Made by a program: the position numbers and the translations under genes | Origin: Megalopta genalis | Taxonomy: Eukaryota; Arthropoda; Insecta; Hymenoptera; Halictidae | Length of the DNA: 64,000 nucleotides | Assembly: GCF_051020955.1 (NCBI RefSeq) | Contig: NC_135013.1 | Span: forward strand, 26,563,302-26,627,301 | Reading direction: 5' to 3' | Notes under the pieces: generated by a model | What the model was told of the DNA's origin: nothing | Seen by the model: only the letters and a program-made list of their open reading frames with translations | Database searches by the model: none | In this document: one piece after another, positions 20,642 through 32,744 of the stretch | Layout of the letters: each line of letters opens with the position of its first letter | Position numbering within the stretch: the stretch's first letter is position 1

Positions 20642-22177
20642 GAGGACAGAGAGACGAAAGAAAGAGGTGGTGTATGTAGGTTAGAACGTGGGTGGACCAT
20701 GTCGTTCGTTTGCTCATTTTACGTTAGCACGCCGCGGTACTTGTCGAGCTTGTGTTCGAGCACGGGGATATTGCCGTTCGAATCGTGTCCCGTGGCCCGC
20801 TATAGCGTTCTCGCTAGCGTCGACAGGATCGTAATAGTGTGTTCACGGCAATCGTAGCCTGGCAATTAGTTGGACTGAATTATCGATCGACGACGGCCAA
20901 CTGCCGCACCGTGGCTGCCGAGGAGAGATCTCTCCTCTCCTCGGCCTTTGTGCGCGGCTCTCGGCTCGGCTCCGCTCGGGCCCGGCGTGTGCAGTTAGAT
21001 CGATGATGCCACCAGACGCCTTACGGTTAACGTAATAAGCCCACGGCGGACCGGTAATTGTATTTAATAGAATTCTCGAGATCGATCGCAGGTTCCCGAT
21101 TACATTAACCCTCTCGCCGTTTCCTCTCGCTATCTCCTCCATCCTTCGATCGCCGCCTCGTTTCTCTCGCCGCGCCGCCTCCGATCGGCCGCCGAATTCA
21201 CGATTTCCGTCGTCGACGATCGAAACCGGCGCGGATCGTTGCGGAACACGCGAACAGCGAGCGAGCGCGCCGAGCGCGACCGGCTCTCTCTCTCTCGCGG
21301 GAAAATTAATTTTTGCGGCGTTCGCGGAACGGGGAAGGGGGGAGTGGCCGCGTCTCGGGAAGCGCGCAAAAACTTGATTATACGATTAAGAGCAGCGGGG
21401 CTCGCGAAAAACAACTAAACGTTAGTCCCGCTGTAATGATACGGCTGTAAACCCGATTGCGTGAGCGAACGTCCGGCCGGTCTTCCCGCGTATCGGGCCC
21501 GCATGAAAAACCCAAGGCGAGTGCACTCGAAATGTTGCGAATCGCTGCAGATAATGCGATGATAAACGGCGCCCCTACAGAAATAGCCGCCAGATCCCGG
21601 ACACCGTCGTTAACCGCGCCGATGTCTCCTGATGCTCTGTTTGGCCTCGTCGCGTCTAATGGGCGAACACAATGCCGGCGATAATTCGACAGCGCGTACG
21701 ATCTCACGGACTTTTCTCGCCGTTTTTCCGCAGCGCCGCGCGCGCGCGCGCGCGAGCGCTCGAATTCGAGTTCGGGCCGGAGTTCGGGCCCGAGTTCACG
21801 CTCAAGGCGGAGCTGGTAGTAGAGAGGTTCTTACAGATGAGAAGCGAGGCGGTCACCTCCCTCGTGGAATGCGCGGTCAGTACCCCTCCTCGCTGTTAAA
21901 CGCGCACGCACACGCGTGCAACAACGCGCACACCTCGATCACGCTTCCGTACGTCGTCGCGCAGGTAGATGCCCGCGCGCCGCAAATTCGCTGCAACGCG
22001 GCTCGCGGAGCGGATTGTTTACGTTCGACGACGACTTTCCGCGACTTCCGCCGCGAAATCTGCGCGAACGCTTTTAACCCTCTAGGGCCTAACTTTCAAG
22101 TCACAAGCTAATGTATCCACATTTTAACAAATAGTTTTAGTATTTTTTCACGAGATGATGTATACGTCTTAATTATA
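20016..22177. other. CpG-rich block, no supported gene
   Basis: AT-rich to 20280, then CpG-rich, with (GA)n at 20570-20640 and a CG run near 21737-21752. TTAACCCTCTAGGG near 22076 resembles a TTAA-element terminus, but no partner end was found. Confidence 0.4.
20570..20640. repeat. (GA)n microsatellite
   Basis: Two GA runs separated by AAATATAGAAA, with many GAGAG cores. Confidence 0.9.
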
Positions 22178-22542
22178 CAAGGTGTCCCAAAAATGTCTCG
22201 CAATCCGAAAGTGGCGGGTTCCTCAGGTCATTTGAAGCAATTTCTTCCTTCACAAAAATTTTCTCCGACGCACCGTTAACGAGTTATTAACGAAAAACAG
22301 TGACCAATGAGAGGCGAGCTCGGCTGGCGCGAGACGACCGGGCCAATGAACGGAACTGGGCTTCGCGCGCTGGTTGGCTGGGCCGACTCGCGTCAGCCGT
22401 ACTCGATTCTTATTGGTCACTGTTTTTCGTCAATAACTCGTTAACGGTGCCTCGGAGAACATTTTTGTAAAGGAAGAAGTTGCTTCAAATGATCCGGGGA
22501 ACCCGCCATTTCCGGATTGCGAGACATTTTTGGGACAGCCTG
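22178..22542. mobile_element. MITE family C, copy 2
   Basis: Begins CAAGGTGTCCCAAAAATGTC after TATA and ends GACATTTTTGGGACAGCCTG before TATA; 365 bp. Its core reads in the reverse orientation to copy 1: GAACTGGGCTTCG here, CGAAGCCCAGTTC there. Confidence 0.85.
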
Positions 22543-22932
22543 TATAATACTACTGGAATGTAAAAAGAATGGTAAATATTACTGAATGATCTTCATCGGA
22601 CCCAGAATCTAATAAAGAATCTTCGGATCTGTAACCGCTATCGCGTCTAATTCTAATTCCTCTTTTATTTTTATACGATTTTGTATCCATATCTTGGGCA
22701 TTTGATATATAAATTTGAAAATAGAAGAAAGCGCAACTATTATCCTAAATACACTCGAATCTACCACGATATCCCAATGTAACCTGAAAGTTACAAAACT
22801 GTATCATATACAAATAGTAACAAAATGATTAAATAAATTATATTGAATTAAAGTTAAATTCAATGTACGGTGATAATGCAAGAAACAAAAAATGTCATCA
22901 TTTCGCCGGAAGATAATGGGAAAGTTATCGAA
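22543..22932. other. AT-rich spacer
   Basis: No gene, repeat or RNA is recognised. Confidence 0.4.
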
Positions 22933-23196
22933 GATCAGAACAATAATTATTCTTTTGTGGCTAACTTTTCAAGTGACTTGAGAAACAGGTTGTACAAATC
23001 TTCTCCATATTTCTGTTCGATTACTGTCCAGTTACTATTATATTTATTCTCAAGCATAAATATACAGCATAGTAAGTGTAGCATGAGTCTAAATATGATA
23101 GTAATCGGACGGTAATAGAACGGGAAGATAGAGATGATTTGTACAACCTGTTTCAAGTCGCTCGGTAAGTTAGCCAGAAAGTATGATTATTGATCC
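22933..23196. other. 264-bp long hairpin
   Basis: Nearly the whole stretch folds on itself. GGCTAACTTTTCAAGTGAC pairs with GCGACTTGAA...GTTAGCC. ACAGGTTGTACAAATC (from about 22986) pairs with GATTTGTACAACCTGT (to about 23152). TTACTATTATATTTA pairs with AAATATGATAGTAA near the centre at about 23065. Mismatches and small bulges are scattered along both arms. It could be a palindromic MITE or the source of a hairpin RNA. Termini show no convincing target duplication. Confidence 0.7.
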
Positions 23197-23596
23197 GATT
23201 TACATTTACAATATATTTACACGTGTACTACGCTTATTATGCTACATTTATAAATCGTCAAGAATTACCATATTCTGCCACCCTAATTTCCAGCGCCAGA
23301 TTTCTTCTTAAAACTGTGAAATATCGTTGATGCCGAAGCGAAGGAGTCGATTTTTCTCGAGCTTCCAGAGGTGCTGCAACAGCGGTCGAATTAAAAGATC
23401 CAAGTACCGACAAGTTCTCCCGCAGGTTCGGTCCATTAGCGTCGAAACGATAAACGAAACTCAAAAGGAAGTCCGGAGATAAGGGGTTAGTCTTGCGCGG
23501 GCCCGCGTTTTGGAGAAACACGTGTTTTGTCTTTACGGCTATCTCGGTACATCGCTGGAACCTGTGTACCTGCTGTCCGTGCAGGGATAAAGGCAC

Positions 23597-23631
<35 letters not shown>

Positions 23632-25050
23632 CAATGTAGCCACAGGAGAGATTGTTCGTGCGTTAATCTCGCGGTGCATCGATCCTCGGACGATGACGAG
23701 AATAATTCGCATTCCAGCGAGGGGTCCTCAAAATTGACGCAAAATCTTGTCGACGAACCCGGGAGACGGCTAAAATTAGTCGATCGAATCAACTATGTAA
23801 TAATTAATCCTATTTGCTGCTATTTAATAGCGCAACATTTCTGGTAGCAGAAAAAAAAGACAGAGAAAGACACGAAACTAAAATTTCATTCCTAATACAA
23901 TAACAATACTTTAATTTTTAATTTTAATTAAATATTTTATTTCGTTTTGCGACTCCTAATCAAATTAAGAAGATGTAATAGACCGGCGTGAACATTAATT
24001 TTCAAATCTGTGCAAATAATTGCGTCACTCGCGATCAATTTTCTTTAAAAAAGTCACGGTTTCCTAATTTTTGTGAGCAAACGATTTTTGTTCTTAATTT
24101 TCGAGCAGATTTACGGGCTCAATAAATTCAGCTAAATTGTTCGACAGGTCCAAACTTCGCTCGTGCGAAGTTTCAAAAAAAAAAGATCAGCCTGCATCGG
24201 CCAGTGGGTTTTCTTGCGAGAGAACGTCGTAGATCGATGCCACGGCGCGAAAAGTCGAGACGAGGCTGCGTTTCATTGTAAAATTGCAGCTGCGCCGATT
24301 CTTTTAAGAATCAGCCTACAGCAGCGGCGCGCGGACGCGTTTTACGAGGGAATTCGAGATCACAGCGCCGACTCGCTTCGGCCTGGCGTGCGTTTTCTGC
24401 CTGGCTGGCCGCCTCGCTGTGTAATATGCAGAAGCCCGCGGGGATTCTTTCGTTTACTGGAGGCAGCCCGGCCCGAGCCTCGGCTCGGGCTTGTGCACGG
24501 GCTCCACGACTCGCCGTGGCTCGGATTTATTTTATTTCTATTTAATGCGCCCGGTCGTATCGTGGCGTAATCATAATGTCCGGGGATGAACGGCCGAAAG
24601 GCACCGGATGAGCCTCGAACGGCGCAATGCAAACTCTCCGGGAACGATCCGCGCGCTTCGATTAAGGCTCGTCCATCGATCGCTAACCGGCAGAATTCGA
24701 TTCGAACTAATCGCTCGCCGAAGGGCATTCGAATCAACTAAGAATGATCGTTGCGCCGCGCTAATCTCTCCAGGAAACGGCTACCGAAGTCACCTGCTGG
24801 AATTGCGCAATTCCGGCGACGCACCTTCTTCCTCTATACTTGACGTTGACGCAATCACCGCGCTGCGGGGAGAAATAATAGGTGCTGCGACTAACGATGC
24901 GCGTGTCGTCTTCGCTTTATGTCAGTTATTCAAATGACGAATGGATCTAAAGGGGGGCAGTGCTCCCGAAGGAATCCTTCGCAGTTTTCGATTTGACGGG
25001 GCGATACGCTTCTTACTTGTGGCAGAACATTCTTTGGAAAATTTGCACTG
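23197..25050. other. Mixed spacer, no supported gene
   Basis: CpG-rich segments at 23300-23760 and 24160-24900 are separated by AT-rich DNA. Frames such as 24163-24570 have no recognisable domain, and frames on the other strand overlap them. Confidence 0.4.
23599..23629. repeat. (GA)n microsatellite
   Basis: An uninterrupted GA run of about 30 bp. Confidence 0.9.
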
Positions 25051-25059
25051 AGAGTACAA

Positions 25060-25190
25060 TTGTTCGTGCCTGGTGGCTCGTTTTTATAGTTAACGATTGT
25101 CAGAAACTGTAAACAAAATAAGACGCAAAATTGCGCAAAAATTCTCCACTTTTGTGTGCAATCTGAGCGTGAATTGGGGAGAAATTACTG
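25060..25190. mobile_element. TA-type MITE, family B, truncated copy
   Basis: The right half is clear: CACTTTTGTGTGCAATCTGA, then GCGTGAATTGGGGAGAAATTACTG and TA. The internal GGTGGCTCGTTTTTATAGTT is recognisable. The left terminus has been lost or replaced. Confidence 0.55.
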
Positions 25191-25465
25191 TATTAACGAT
25201 AAACGACGAACAAACATGCAAGAACTTTCCACACTTTATTCATTTATTTCGAAGAAATAGTAATACATTCATGTCTACTTGTAGTAATACATTCACTAGA
25301 CAATCTGTGTAAAAAATACTAGTTTCGACTGCTAACTGTAAATGGTCAGCAAGTATAATTCATCCAAGAGTCTAGAACGTGCAAAGATTTACGTCGAAGA
25401 AACGATACACTTCGCATAAACGTACGTTCAACATATCGTAGAATATCCTTCATACAGCTTGTACA

Positions 25466-25838
25466 CAGAGTGTCCCATAATTATGTTAATACCTGGAACA
25501 AAATGATTCCTGAGGTCATTTGGAGTAACTTTTTCCTTAGCGAAAATGCAATCCGAGGCTTCGTTTACGAGTTATTAACGAAAAACACTGACCAATGATC
25601 GCGCACGACTGACGTCCCGCCCTCTCGACCACTGCCGCTGCGTCAGGCGACCGGCGCGACGCGGCATTGGCCGCAAGGGCGGAGCGCCGGACGCACTCGC
25701 GCTCCGATTGGTCAGTGTTTTTCGTTAATAACTCGCAAACGAAGCCACGGATTGCATTTTCGCCAAGGACAAAGTTACTTCAAATGACCTCAGGCACCTC
25801 TAATTTTCGGCTGTTGACATAATCATGGAATACCGTGT
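25466..25838. mobile_element. MITE family C, diverged copy 3
   Basis: Ends CAGAGTGTCCCATAATTATG and CATAATCATGGAATACCGTG, next to TA. It has the same inner arms as the other copies (GAGTTATTAACGAAAAACAC and complement), but the GC core is different in sequence, so it represents a separate subfamily. Confidence 0.75.
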
Positions 25839-27055
25839 ATAAATTCGTATTAAATCTAAAAATTGCATGAAATTATAGAAATAATTATCGCAGATTAACG
25901 AATCAATTTTTATAAATAGCTATCCGGACGAATTTGTTTTGCAAAAGGAACACTTCGATTTGTAAAAAGGTAAATAGGACCTGCCGGAGGGTTCGTTTGG
26001 AGTGAAGAAAATCGAATAAAATCTACAAGAACCTTTACAAATCGTTAAAAACAACGTATAAAGACTGCTAGTTCCGACCACTAATTGAGAATGTTCAACA
26101 AATGCGCTCCTACAATATGGATCCTGTGCTATCTATCCACCGCGTTCAGGCTTCGGCCATTTATTATGAGCGGGCCCGGTATAAACGTCCGAGCAACGTG
26201 TAGAACATCGTTTAGACAGCCTGTAGAAAGCGGAAACGCTGTTCAGGAGTTTTAAAATTTAGATTAAGGAAATCCCGGAGCTACTTATCCCGGACTAAGT
26301 GGTAAACATAAACGGATTTTTGCGAATCCGAGAGGCGTTTTCAAAGCTTTTGCATGGCGGCCGGCACGCGAACGGTGCGCTCGCCCCGGGAATGTTCCTA
26401 GAGGTTTTACGATTGCGTTCTCGTCCCGACTTGTCTCTCTTTTTCCTAGCGGCCGCGGTGGTGCCCCGTTTGCTGCCGGTGGTTCGACGTGCACGAATAC
26501 ACCGGCAGGGAACGCGGCAAAACGCGGCGAAAGTTCACCAAACCCGCGAGTCGTTGCACCGGAACCACGCCGATTTTCTCTGCTCGCGCCTCGGGTACGC
26601 TCCGAGCGGAACACGGACGACAACCGCGTGTACCGTGATCGACTTGGCTGCCACGGCGGGGGAAAGAAAGAAAAAAAGAAAAAAGAATTCGCGACGCGAC
26701 GATTCCTTTTTCCTTATTCACGACTTCTCGGGTAAAAACCGCCGCGGCGACGGGAGAGAAACCGCGAGCAGATACATCGCGCCGCGGTTACAGGTGTTGA
26801 ACAACTCGCGGACAATCCGATCGTAGAATTGTCTGCATTCCGAATGCTTCTTCACGCCGGCCGCAGAAACGAGTCTTCCGTACGAAGCTTGCCGTCGCGC
26901 CGTGGACTGTATCGGCTCGACGGTCGGCTTTCTTTATAATATCTTATTTTGATAGAAAATTTTCTTTCGCAATCGTGGATTTAAGCGAGTTTCGTCCTTC
27001 GTTCGAGTCGACCGCCGTGTCTCCGTTTGTCTCGTGTTCTTCGAAATTGAATCTA
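25839..27055. other. Spacer with CpG-rich centre
   Basis: AT-rich to 26080 and CpG-rich 26280-26900. Overlapping frames on opposite strands (26299-26826 and 26285-26623) without domains. No gene is supported. Confidence 0.4.
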
Positions 27056-27225
27056 CAGTAATGTCTCTCTAATTGACGCCCAGATTGACCACAAAAATAG
27101 ACAATTTGGGAAGAAGAGATACGATTATTCTAGCCTTGCGGTTTATTTTTATAGTTATAAATTGTCCAGAATTATAAAAATGAGTCGCAAGACTCGAATA
27201 ATCGTCAGTAAGGGAGACATTACTG
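27056..27225. mobile_element. TA-flanked MITE, family A, internally deleted copy
   Basis: Starts CAGTAATGTCTCTC, ends GGGAGACATTACTG, and has TA on both sides. The right arm jumps from CTCGAATAATCG straight to TCAGTAAGGGAGACATTA. It therefore lacks the TATCTCCTCTTCCCAAATTG segment and the copy is 170 bp instead of about 215. Confidence 0.8.
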
Positions 27226-27348
27226 TAATCGAAAATGTTTAGAAAATTGACGTTTTTTCGATCTTGTTTTATCAAGATTAACGAGCGACAGGTGAATTAG
27301 GATTTTATTGAAATTTATTGCTTCCTAAATTTTCAATGCATTCAATTA

Positions 27349-28123
27349 CAGGTAACTCTTCTACAACATTCCCAAAAAATGCCGTGTTGTGTTAAACCAT
27401 GTTATACCAGACCCAGAGTCGGTACAAAAAGCTTACGTACCGAAAACTTATTAAAAACATTTTTTTAAATTCCATGTAAGCAACATAACTTTTATCAAAA
27501 ATATAAATGTACGTATAACACAAAACGAAAAGAAAAGAACAAAAAATAATATTTTCATTTAATGTAATCTTAATTTAATATATTTCTTCCTCGTCACTGC
27601 TCAGTACAATCAAACGAGAACGTTTTCTCGGTTGTACACACGATATCACTTTCACTTTCTGAACCTTCTTCTTCATTCAGATTTTTTTGCACCTTCTACC
27701 CTCTTCGAAAAATCTGTAATTTTGGTTTGTTTGCCGATTCTTACAAGGTCATTGAAAATTTCACGGTACGAAGATAGACAATTTTGCAGCTCCCTTGTAA
27801 ATTTTCGGCTTCTTCCAGCGAAAGGGTATATATTTATACACCCTTAATTATAATAATTATATTTTTATGTAAAGGCGCTATAGTTCATTATTCCTTCCCG
27901 TCGTTATTTCAAGGTAACTTAGTTTTTAAATACGTTAAACAAAAATCATGCTATCCAGCGCTGTAGAAGTACATTGTCGTACGAAGGTTTCCGGAATTTT
28001 CTTATCGCATTAGAGCGAAACATTGTTATAGGTTGCAGTGCTATACGAGGGTTCCCGCAATTTATCCTATCGTGTTAGAGCGAAATCGTGTTATAGGATG
28101 CCGCGTTGTAGGAGGGCTACCTG
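27349..28123. mobile_element. pogo/Tigger-like DNA transposon remnant (775 bp)
   Basis: Left terminus CAGGTAACTCTTCTACAACA and right terminus (read inward) CAGGTAGCCCTCCTACAACG, each preceded by TA. The right side carries two tandem subterminal blocks with TTAGAGCGAAA and GTTATAGG. This terminal type and TA target match the pogo/Tigger group. A degraded transposase tail lies inside on the minus strand. Confidence 0.65.
27575..27818 (-). pseudogene. Degraded pogo/Tigger-like transposase C-terminus
   Basis: On the minus strand one frame reads YREIFNDLVRIGKQTKITDF, then SKRVEGAKKSE and a stop. After a frame change the same strand continues VQPRKRSRLIVLSSDEEEIY and a stop at 27575-27577. A QTKITDF motif (PCNA-binding PIP-box type, with the last aromatic changed to Ser), a basic KRSR patch and an acidic SSDEEE tail fit the C-terminal tail of pogo-type transposases, some of which bind PCNA. 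The catalytic domain is absent and a frameshift separates the pieces. Recognition is by motif only. Confidence 0.5.
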
Positions 28124-28944
28124 TACGGTAATTTCACGCGTACCCTCAATACACGTTCAAGATCACGATCTCTAGTTCGGAAGCGGTCGCGCGAAAGATC
28201 CTTCGTCGACGTTGCACGCATTTCGCACGAAATCCGAATTCATTTCACAAATTTACGATCGCAGGACCGCTCGGAGATTCGCGCGTGTACCAACGAGCGT
28301 CGAATCGGAGTCGCAGCCCTCGTCGGCGAAGACGTCCGCGTACTTCTCGAACGTATCGATCTTCCCGGCGATCGTGTTTAGATCTCGGGCACTGTCCCCC
28401 GCGATTGTTCGCGAGCTTCGTTTCGCGGAATATTCGCCGTCGATTCTCGGTAACAGTCCCTATCGTTCGATAGGGAGCAAAGTGTTGCGCCAGTGTCTCG
28501 ATGGACGACTTATCCGCGCTTCTTAATCGGCCCGCAGATAAAACTCGAGACTGTAGCTCGCACTTCGGTTATCTGGACACCCGATGCCGCGAACGTGGGA
28601 GCACCTGCGGGCTGACAGCGTTGGGTGGCCGTCGATAACGAGTCCGGGAAACAAAGCTGGTGTAACGTTGCCGAAATGGAAAAAGCGGAACGCGGACCTC
28701 CTGGTAACTCTAGACAAACGTCGTGCACCGAGGAACGGGACTATCGGTGGCCCGATACTGGACACTCGGCCACCGCTCGTTTCCATTGTCCCTTCCGAGA
28801 AAGACACCGTCGCTTTCCGGAGCAACGAGCTGCCGGTGTGTGTCCTCGAGACGTTGCAGTTCTGTCGTCTTCGTGCGATGCGGAGATTAAGTTGAGAAGC
28901 GTTTGTTATAAACGCGAACATCTCGCAGCGTTATATTGTTTCCA
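28124..28944. other. CpG-rich block, no supported gene
   Basis: Frames on both strands overlap (28523-28921 minus, 28584-29011 plus) and neither shows a domain. Confidence 0.4.
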
Positions 28945-29793
28945 TAGATCTCCGTTTTACGAGGTTGCGATAATATTTTATGAAATTAATATTTTCCTCG
29001 CTTATTTTTAAATCATATATTTATTATGATCGTATATTTTTAAATCGCTCAAATTATTAATGAAAGAGAGAAACTTCTGTCTCGTTTTTGTTGCAATTGT
29101 TGAAGATAATTTTTATTTTGCGTAAAGATCCGCGGTACAATCATTATTTCGGCAACACAATACCTGGCAAAAAGTATAAAAGTCCACCTTTTAAAATGCG
29201 ATAACTTTTTTCATACTGGTCTAATTGACTTGAATCTTTTTTTAAGTGTTAAAGGCACTAGTTTACGGTACAATGGCTAGCATGCTTTTTGTTTTAATTC
29301 TGCTGTTACATAAAATGACAATAAAAGATGAGAAAATACTCGTCGTTCAACTTTTTTGTTTGAACCATTAAAAACATTAAATCTGAAACATTGAATGAAA
29401 GTAATATATTTTGTTTTCTTTTTTTCATTTTGTGTTATACGTACATTTATATTTTTAATGAAAATTAGGTTGCTTATATGGAACTAAACAAAAATGTTTT
29501 TGGTTGAAAATTGTGAAAAACTGCGGATCAGTTTGATTCAATGAGTCTGGAAAAAGTTATTGCATTTTACAAGATTATTATTATTATTATTACACAGACT
29601 GGCCGAAATAACAATTTAACCGTGAATCTTTACGCAAAATAAAAATTATCTTTAACAATTGCAACAAAAACGAGTCAGAAGTTCCTCCCTTTCGTTAATA
29701 ATTTGAGCGATTTAAAAATATATGATTTGAAAATAAGCGAGGAAAATATTAATTTTATAAAATATTATTGCAACCTCGATAAACGAAGATAGT
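28945..29793. mobile_element. Foldback element with about 300-bp inverted arms
   Basis: The left arm starts ATCTCCGTTTTACGAGGTTG. The right arm, read inward from 29793, starts ATCTTCGTTTATCGAGGTTG. Pairing continues through AATATTTTCCTCGCTTATTT, TTTTTGTTGCAATTGTT, CATTATTTCGGC and AAAATGCGATAACTTTTT. The loop is about 250 bp of AT-rich DNA without coding capacity. Related single-copy pieces occur in the duplicated units at 60270-60760. Confidence 0.7.
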
Positions 29794-29869
29794 ATAATAA
29801 ATAAAAAATTTATTGCGTTTCGAAAATTGGCCGAATACTTTTCGCCAGGGTTCGTATATTGATCTACTC

Positions 29870-30069
29870 CAGGGGTGTCAAACTCGCGGCCCGAAATGAA
29901 CATTTTTGGTGTCAAGTATCAGGATGTAAACAATAATTTAACTTTATATATGTTTATTACAATATACTAGTCAAAATAAAAATATTTGTTGTTTAACAAT
30001 AATATTTTAAGTTAAGCATTGTTTATTTATTATTATGGCCCAAGTTAGCTTTTGAGTTTGACACCCCTA
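29870..30069. mobile_element. hAT-type MITE with 8-bp target-site duplication
   Basis: Starts CAGGGGTGTCAAACTC and ends GAGTTTGACACCCCTA, a 16-bp inverted repeat with only the last base changed. Both sides carry the identical 8-mer ATCTACTC (29862-29869 and 30070-30077). CAG-type ends with an 8-bp duplication are diagnostic of hAT-superfamily insertion. 200 bp, no coding capacity. Confidence 0.9.
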
Positions 30070-30077
30070 ATCTACTC

Positions 30078-31883
30078 GATCTCTCCACCTCGATTTAAAT
30101 TTCGTGTCGCGCTCTCGTCCCAGCCACGTCGCAATTCTTTCGTCTTTCCAAGACGATCGGGTACGTAGATCGATGTTCCGAGCGTTAAAAATGGTCGAAC
30201 CGTCGTGCGCGGACAGTGGTCCGTCCGCGGAGGGCTAACAAATGGAAGCTGTTGGAAGAAACAACGACCCCTCGCCGCGTTTCTGGCACGTTTTCGAAAG
30301 AAATTACGATCGGCCGTGTGGTACAAAGCCTCCGGTGCCGGTTTTTGCGGTTGTTCTTTGCCGGGTGGAATTGAAAAAATGAACCGCAGAGTGCGCGATG
30401 GGGGTTCCCGATGGAGGAAACAGGAAGAAGGGAGCGCAACAGTGCCGGCCAGCTGGTACTGCTCCGGCCGGGCCGGCAGAAAAACGGGCGGTTAAGGACG
30501 AAGAAGAGGCGGAAGAGGTCCGCAGAAAGGAAGAATGGTAAATTGCAGAAGAAGTCTCGCGGTCGAGGCGGCGGAGCCAGGCGTTGTAGCATCGCCGAAG
30601 CCGCGAAACGACCGAGAAAAACCGAGTTTTTCGCGGGAACGAGCGTGCTGCGGGCCCCGTGTACGACGAGAGCGCCTCGTGGGCTCCGATAAAATCGCGA
30701 TCGAGGCCTTAGGATCGGACCGGGAGATAATGCTCGATCGGACGCGTCTCGTTAAAAGTTTGATCGAGGCGAAGGGGATGCTCGGCGAAAGGTTAACGCG
30801 CCCGGGATAATAGCTGGCTCCGATTTTTATGGGTCCGCGGCGTCGCGCTATGGGCCAGAACGCATCGAAAAACGGCGACGAACGTTTTCTGACCGAAATC
30901 ATGTATTTATTTGCAACTTTTTAATTTTTCACGCGAAGCTTTCTACATATCTGTGGTCTTATCAATACAAAATCAATTGCAGATATATTTAACAATATCT
31001 ACGAAGAAAATTATAATTATGAAATACACGTATTAAATGTACAAGTGTCGGACAACGCACGAAAAGTCAATTTTGAATATTCGAAGAAAGTTCATTTCAG
31101 TACTATTGTCCATTTTCGAAACTCTTGCACTGCTATAGTAGCGTCAATAATTATAAAAATCGCTCTAATATCTCATAGCACCTGGTAGCAGTACGTTTTT
31201 TGCATAATAAAATCAAAACTTTAGCCTGTAACAACACCAAATATATTACCGAATTTTATTACATATTTCTTAAAAATTAAGAACGAAATCGAAAATATTC
31301 ACTACAAATATAATATTAAATAAAATATTATTACATTATTAAATATAATAATAACCAAGATTGACATCATCAGAATGAAATGTTGCACAATTCAAAGACA
31401 CGCCAAACACGCATATCATCATCGCTAATTAGATAAATCAAGAAAACGCTAGCACTGTAATTAATAATTTCATATTTTTAGCTTACAATCGTTTTGAAGC
31501 TTTTCGAAATCGCGAAGACGCGTTAATAATTAATACAAATAAAAAAACGATTGTACCATATCGTTACCCAAAGGGCTAATCAACTATCTCGCATAGGTTT
31601 CGCGTCAATTTCGAGGGCGCTTACGGAACAGGAACATTTTCGCGGCGTCGCGTCGGCGAATCTGGGCGATGCTCGCGGCTGTTCCGCTTTATTGGGGTTT
31701 CCGCGGGGCATAATTCGAGGCGGCGAAGCTGCTCCGTCGTCCAAATAAGAGCGACTCTGCGGTTAAACGGAGTTTCCAGACGGTTTCCGTCGGCGTTTCG
31801 AGGGATCGTCGGCCCCGAGTTCGTCGGGTTAGGCTCGGTCAGCCGGTGAATGCACGCCGGCACAGGGATAGAACGGGATAGAG

Positions 31884-31938
<55 letters not shown>

Positions 31939-32744
31939 GAGAGAGACGGATGCCGAGCGGACGGGATGCAGATCCAGGCAATTTATTAGTCCATTACCGT
32001 AATTACCGTTAAATGCGATACACGAACGAGTCGCCGCGAAACCCGAGCAGCTCATTTTCCATCGGGAACGATTAAAACCGGCCGGAATGTCCTATCCGGC
32101 CTAAGCCGGCCTGCGCGCGGTTTCGCACTTAATAGAAACGGGAGCGATCTCGGTGCCCTTAATTAATCGGCAATATCGGTCTGAGTAATATTCCCGCGTC
32201 GTATAGAACACCGCTGGCCGTGTACCTCTCGATCAACCGGCCTCTCCTCGTCGTCGTCGCGATCCCCGTCCCGTCACAATCGGTAATCGAAGCCGGCGAT
32301 CTCTCGCCGGAACGCGCGTCTCGACTTCGTTCGAAACGTCCGCTTGCGATTTACGCGTTGCGAAACCGCCGCGTGGATCCGTTTTCAACTGTTCCACGTT
32401 TCGAGCGGTTTCCGTCGTTGGCGACGGTGTCCTCGAGGAACGTCGGAAAAACGAAGGCCTACGGCCGCCGCCGCGGACAGATACGGCGAGGCGCGACGTT
32501 GCGCAAGGTGCTCGGGGAGGGAAGCAATTTATCCAATTGTCGCTATTGTTCGAGAAGCATTCCCCATCGTCGGCCCCCACGGAGACCCTAATTACCCCCT
32601 TAAACTCTTAAAGAGTCGTTAACGGAGATTCCAGCCGTTTTCCTTTACGCAACGCGCGCCGCGCCGCGATGAAAATCTGCCCTTAGGAGCCGCCGCGATC
32701 TCGCAACGTGTCTTTTCCAATTTCGATGGATCTGCTCGATTGTC
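30078..32744. other. CpG-rich and AT-rich spacer, no supported gene
   Basis: CpG-rich 30080-30900 and 31600-32760, with AT-rich DNA between. It contains (GA)n at 31880-31946. Frames such as 30185-30592 minus and 32220-32591 plus have opposite-strand competitors and no domain. Confidence 0.4.
31880..31946. repeat. (GA)n microsatellite
   Basis: A GA run with a single GTGA interruption. Confidence 0.9.

Noticed and set aside
22076..22095. TTAACCCTCTAGGGCC as the left end of a TTAA element split by MITE C copy 2
   Set aside because: No partner terminus was found up to 22900, although the location just before the MITE is suggestive.
27340..27356. ATTACAG|GTAACT resembling a splice-site fusion
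   Set aside because: It coincides exactly with the terminal repeat of the pogo/Tigger-like element and has no pyrimidine tract.
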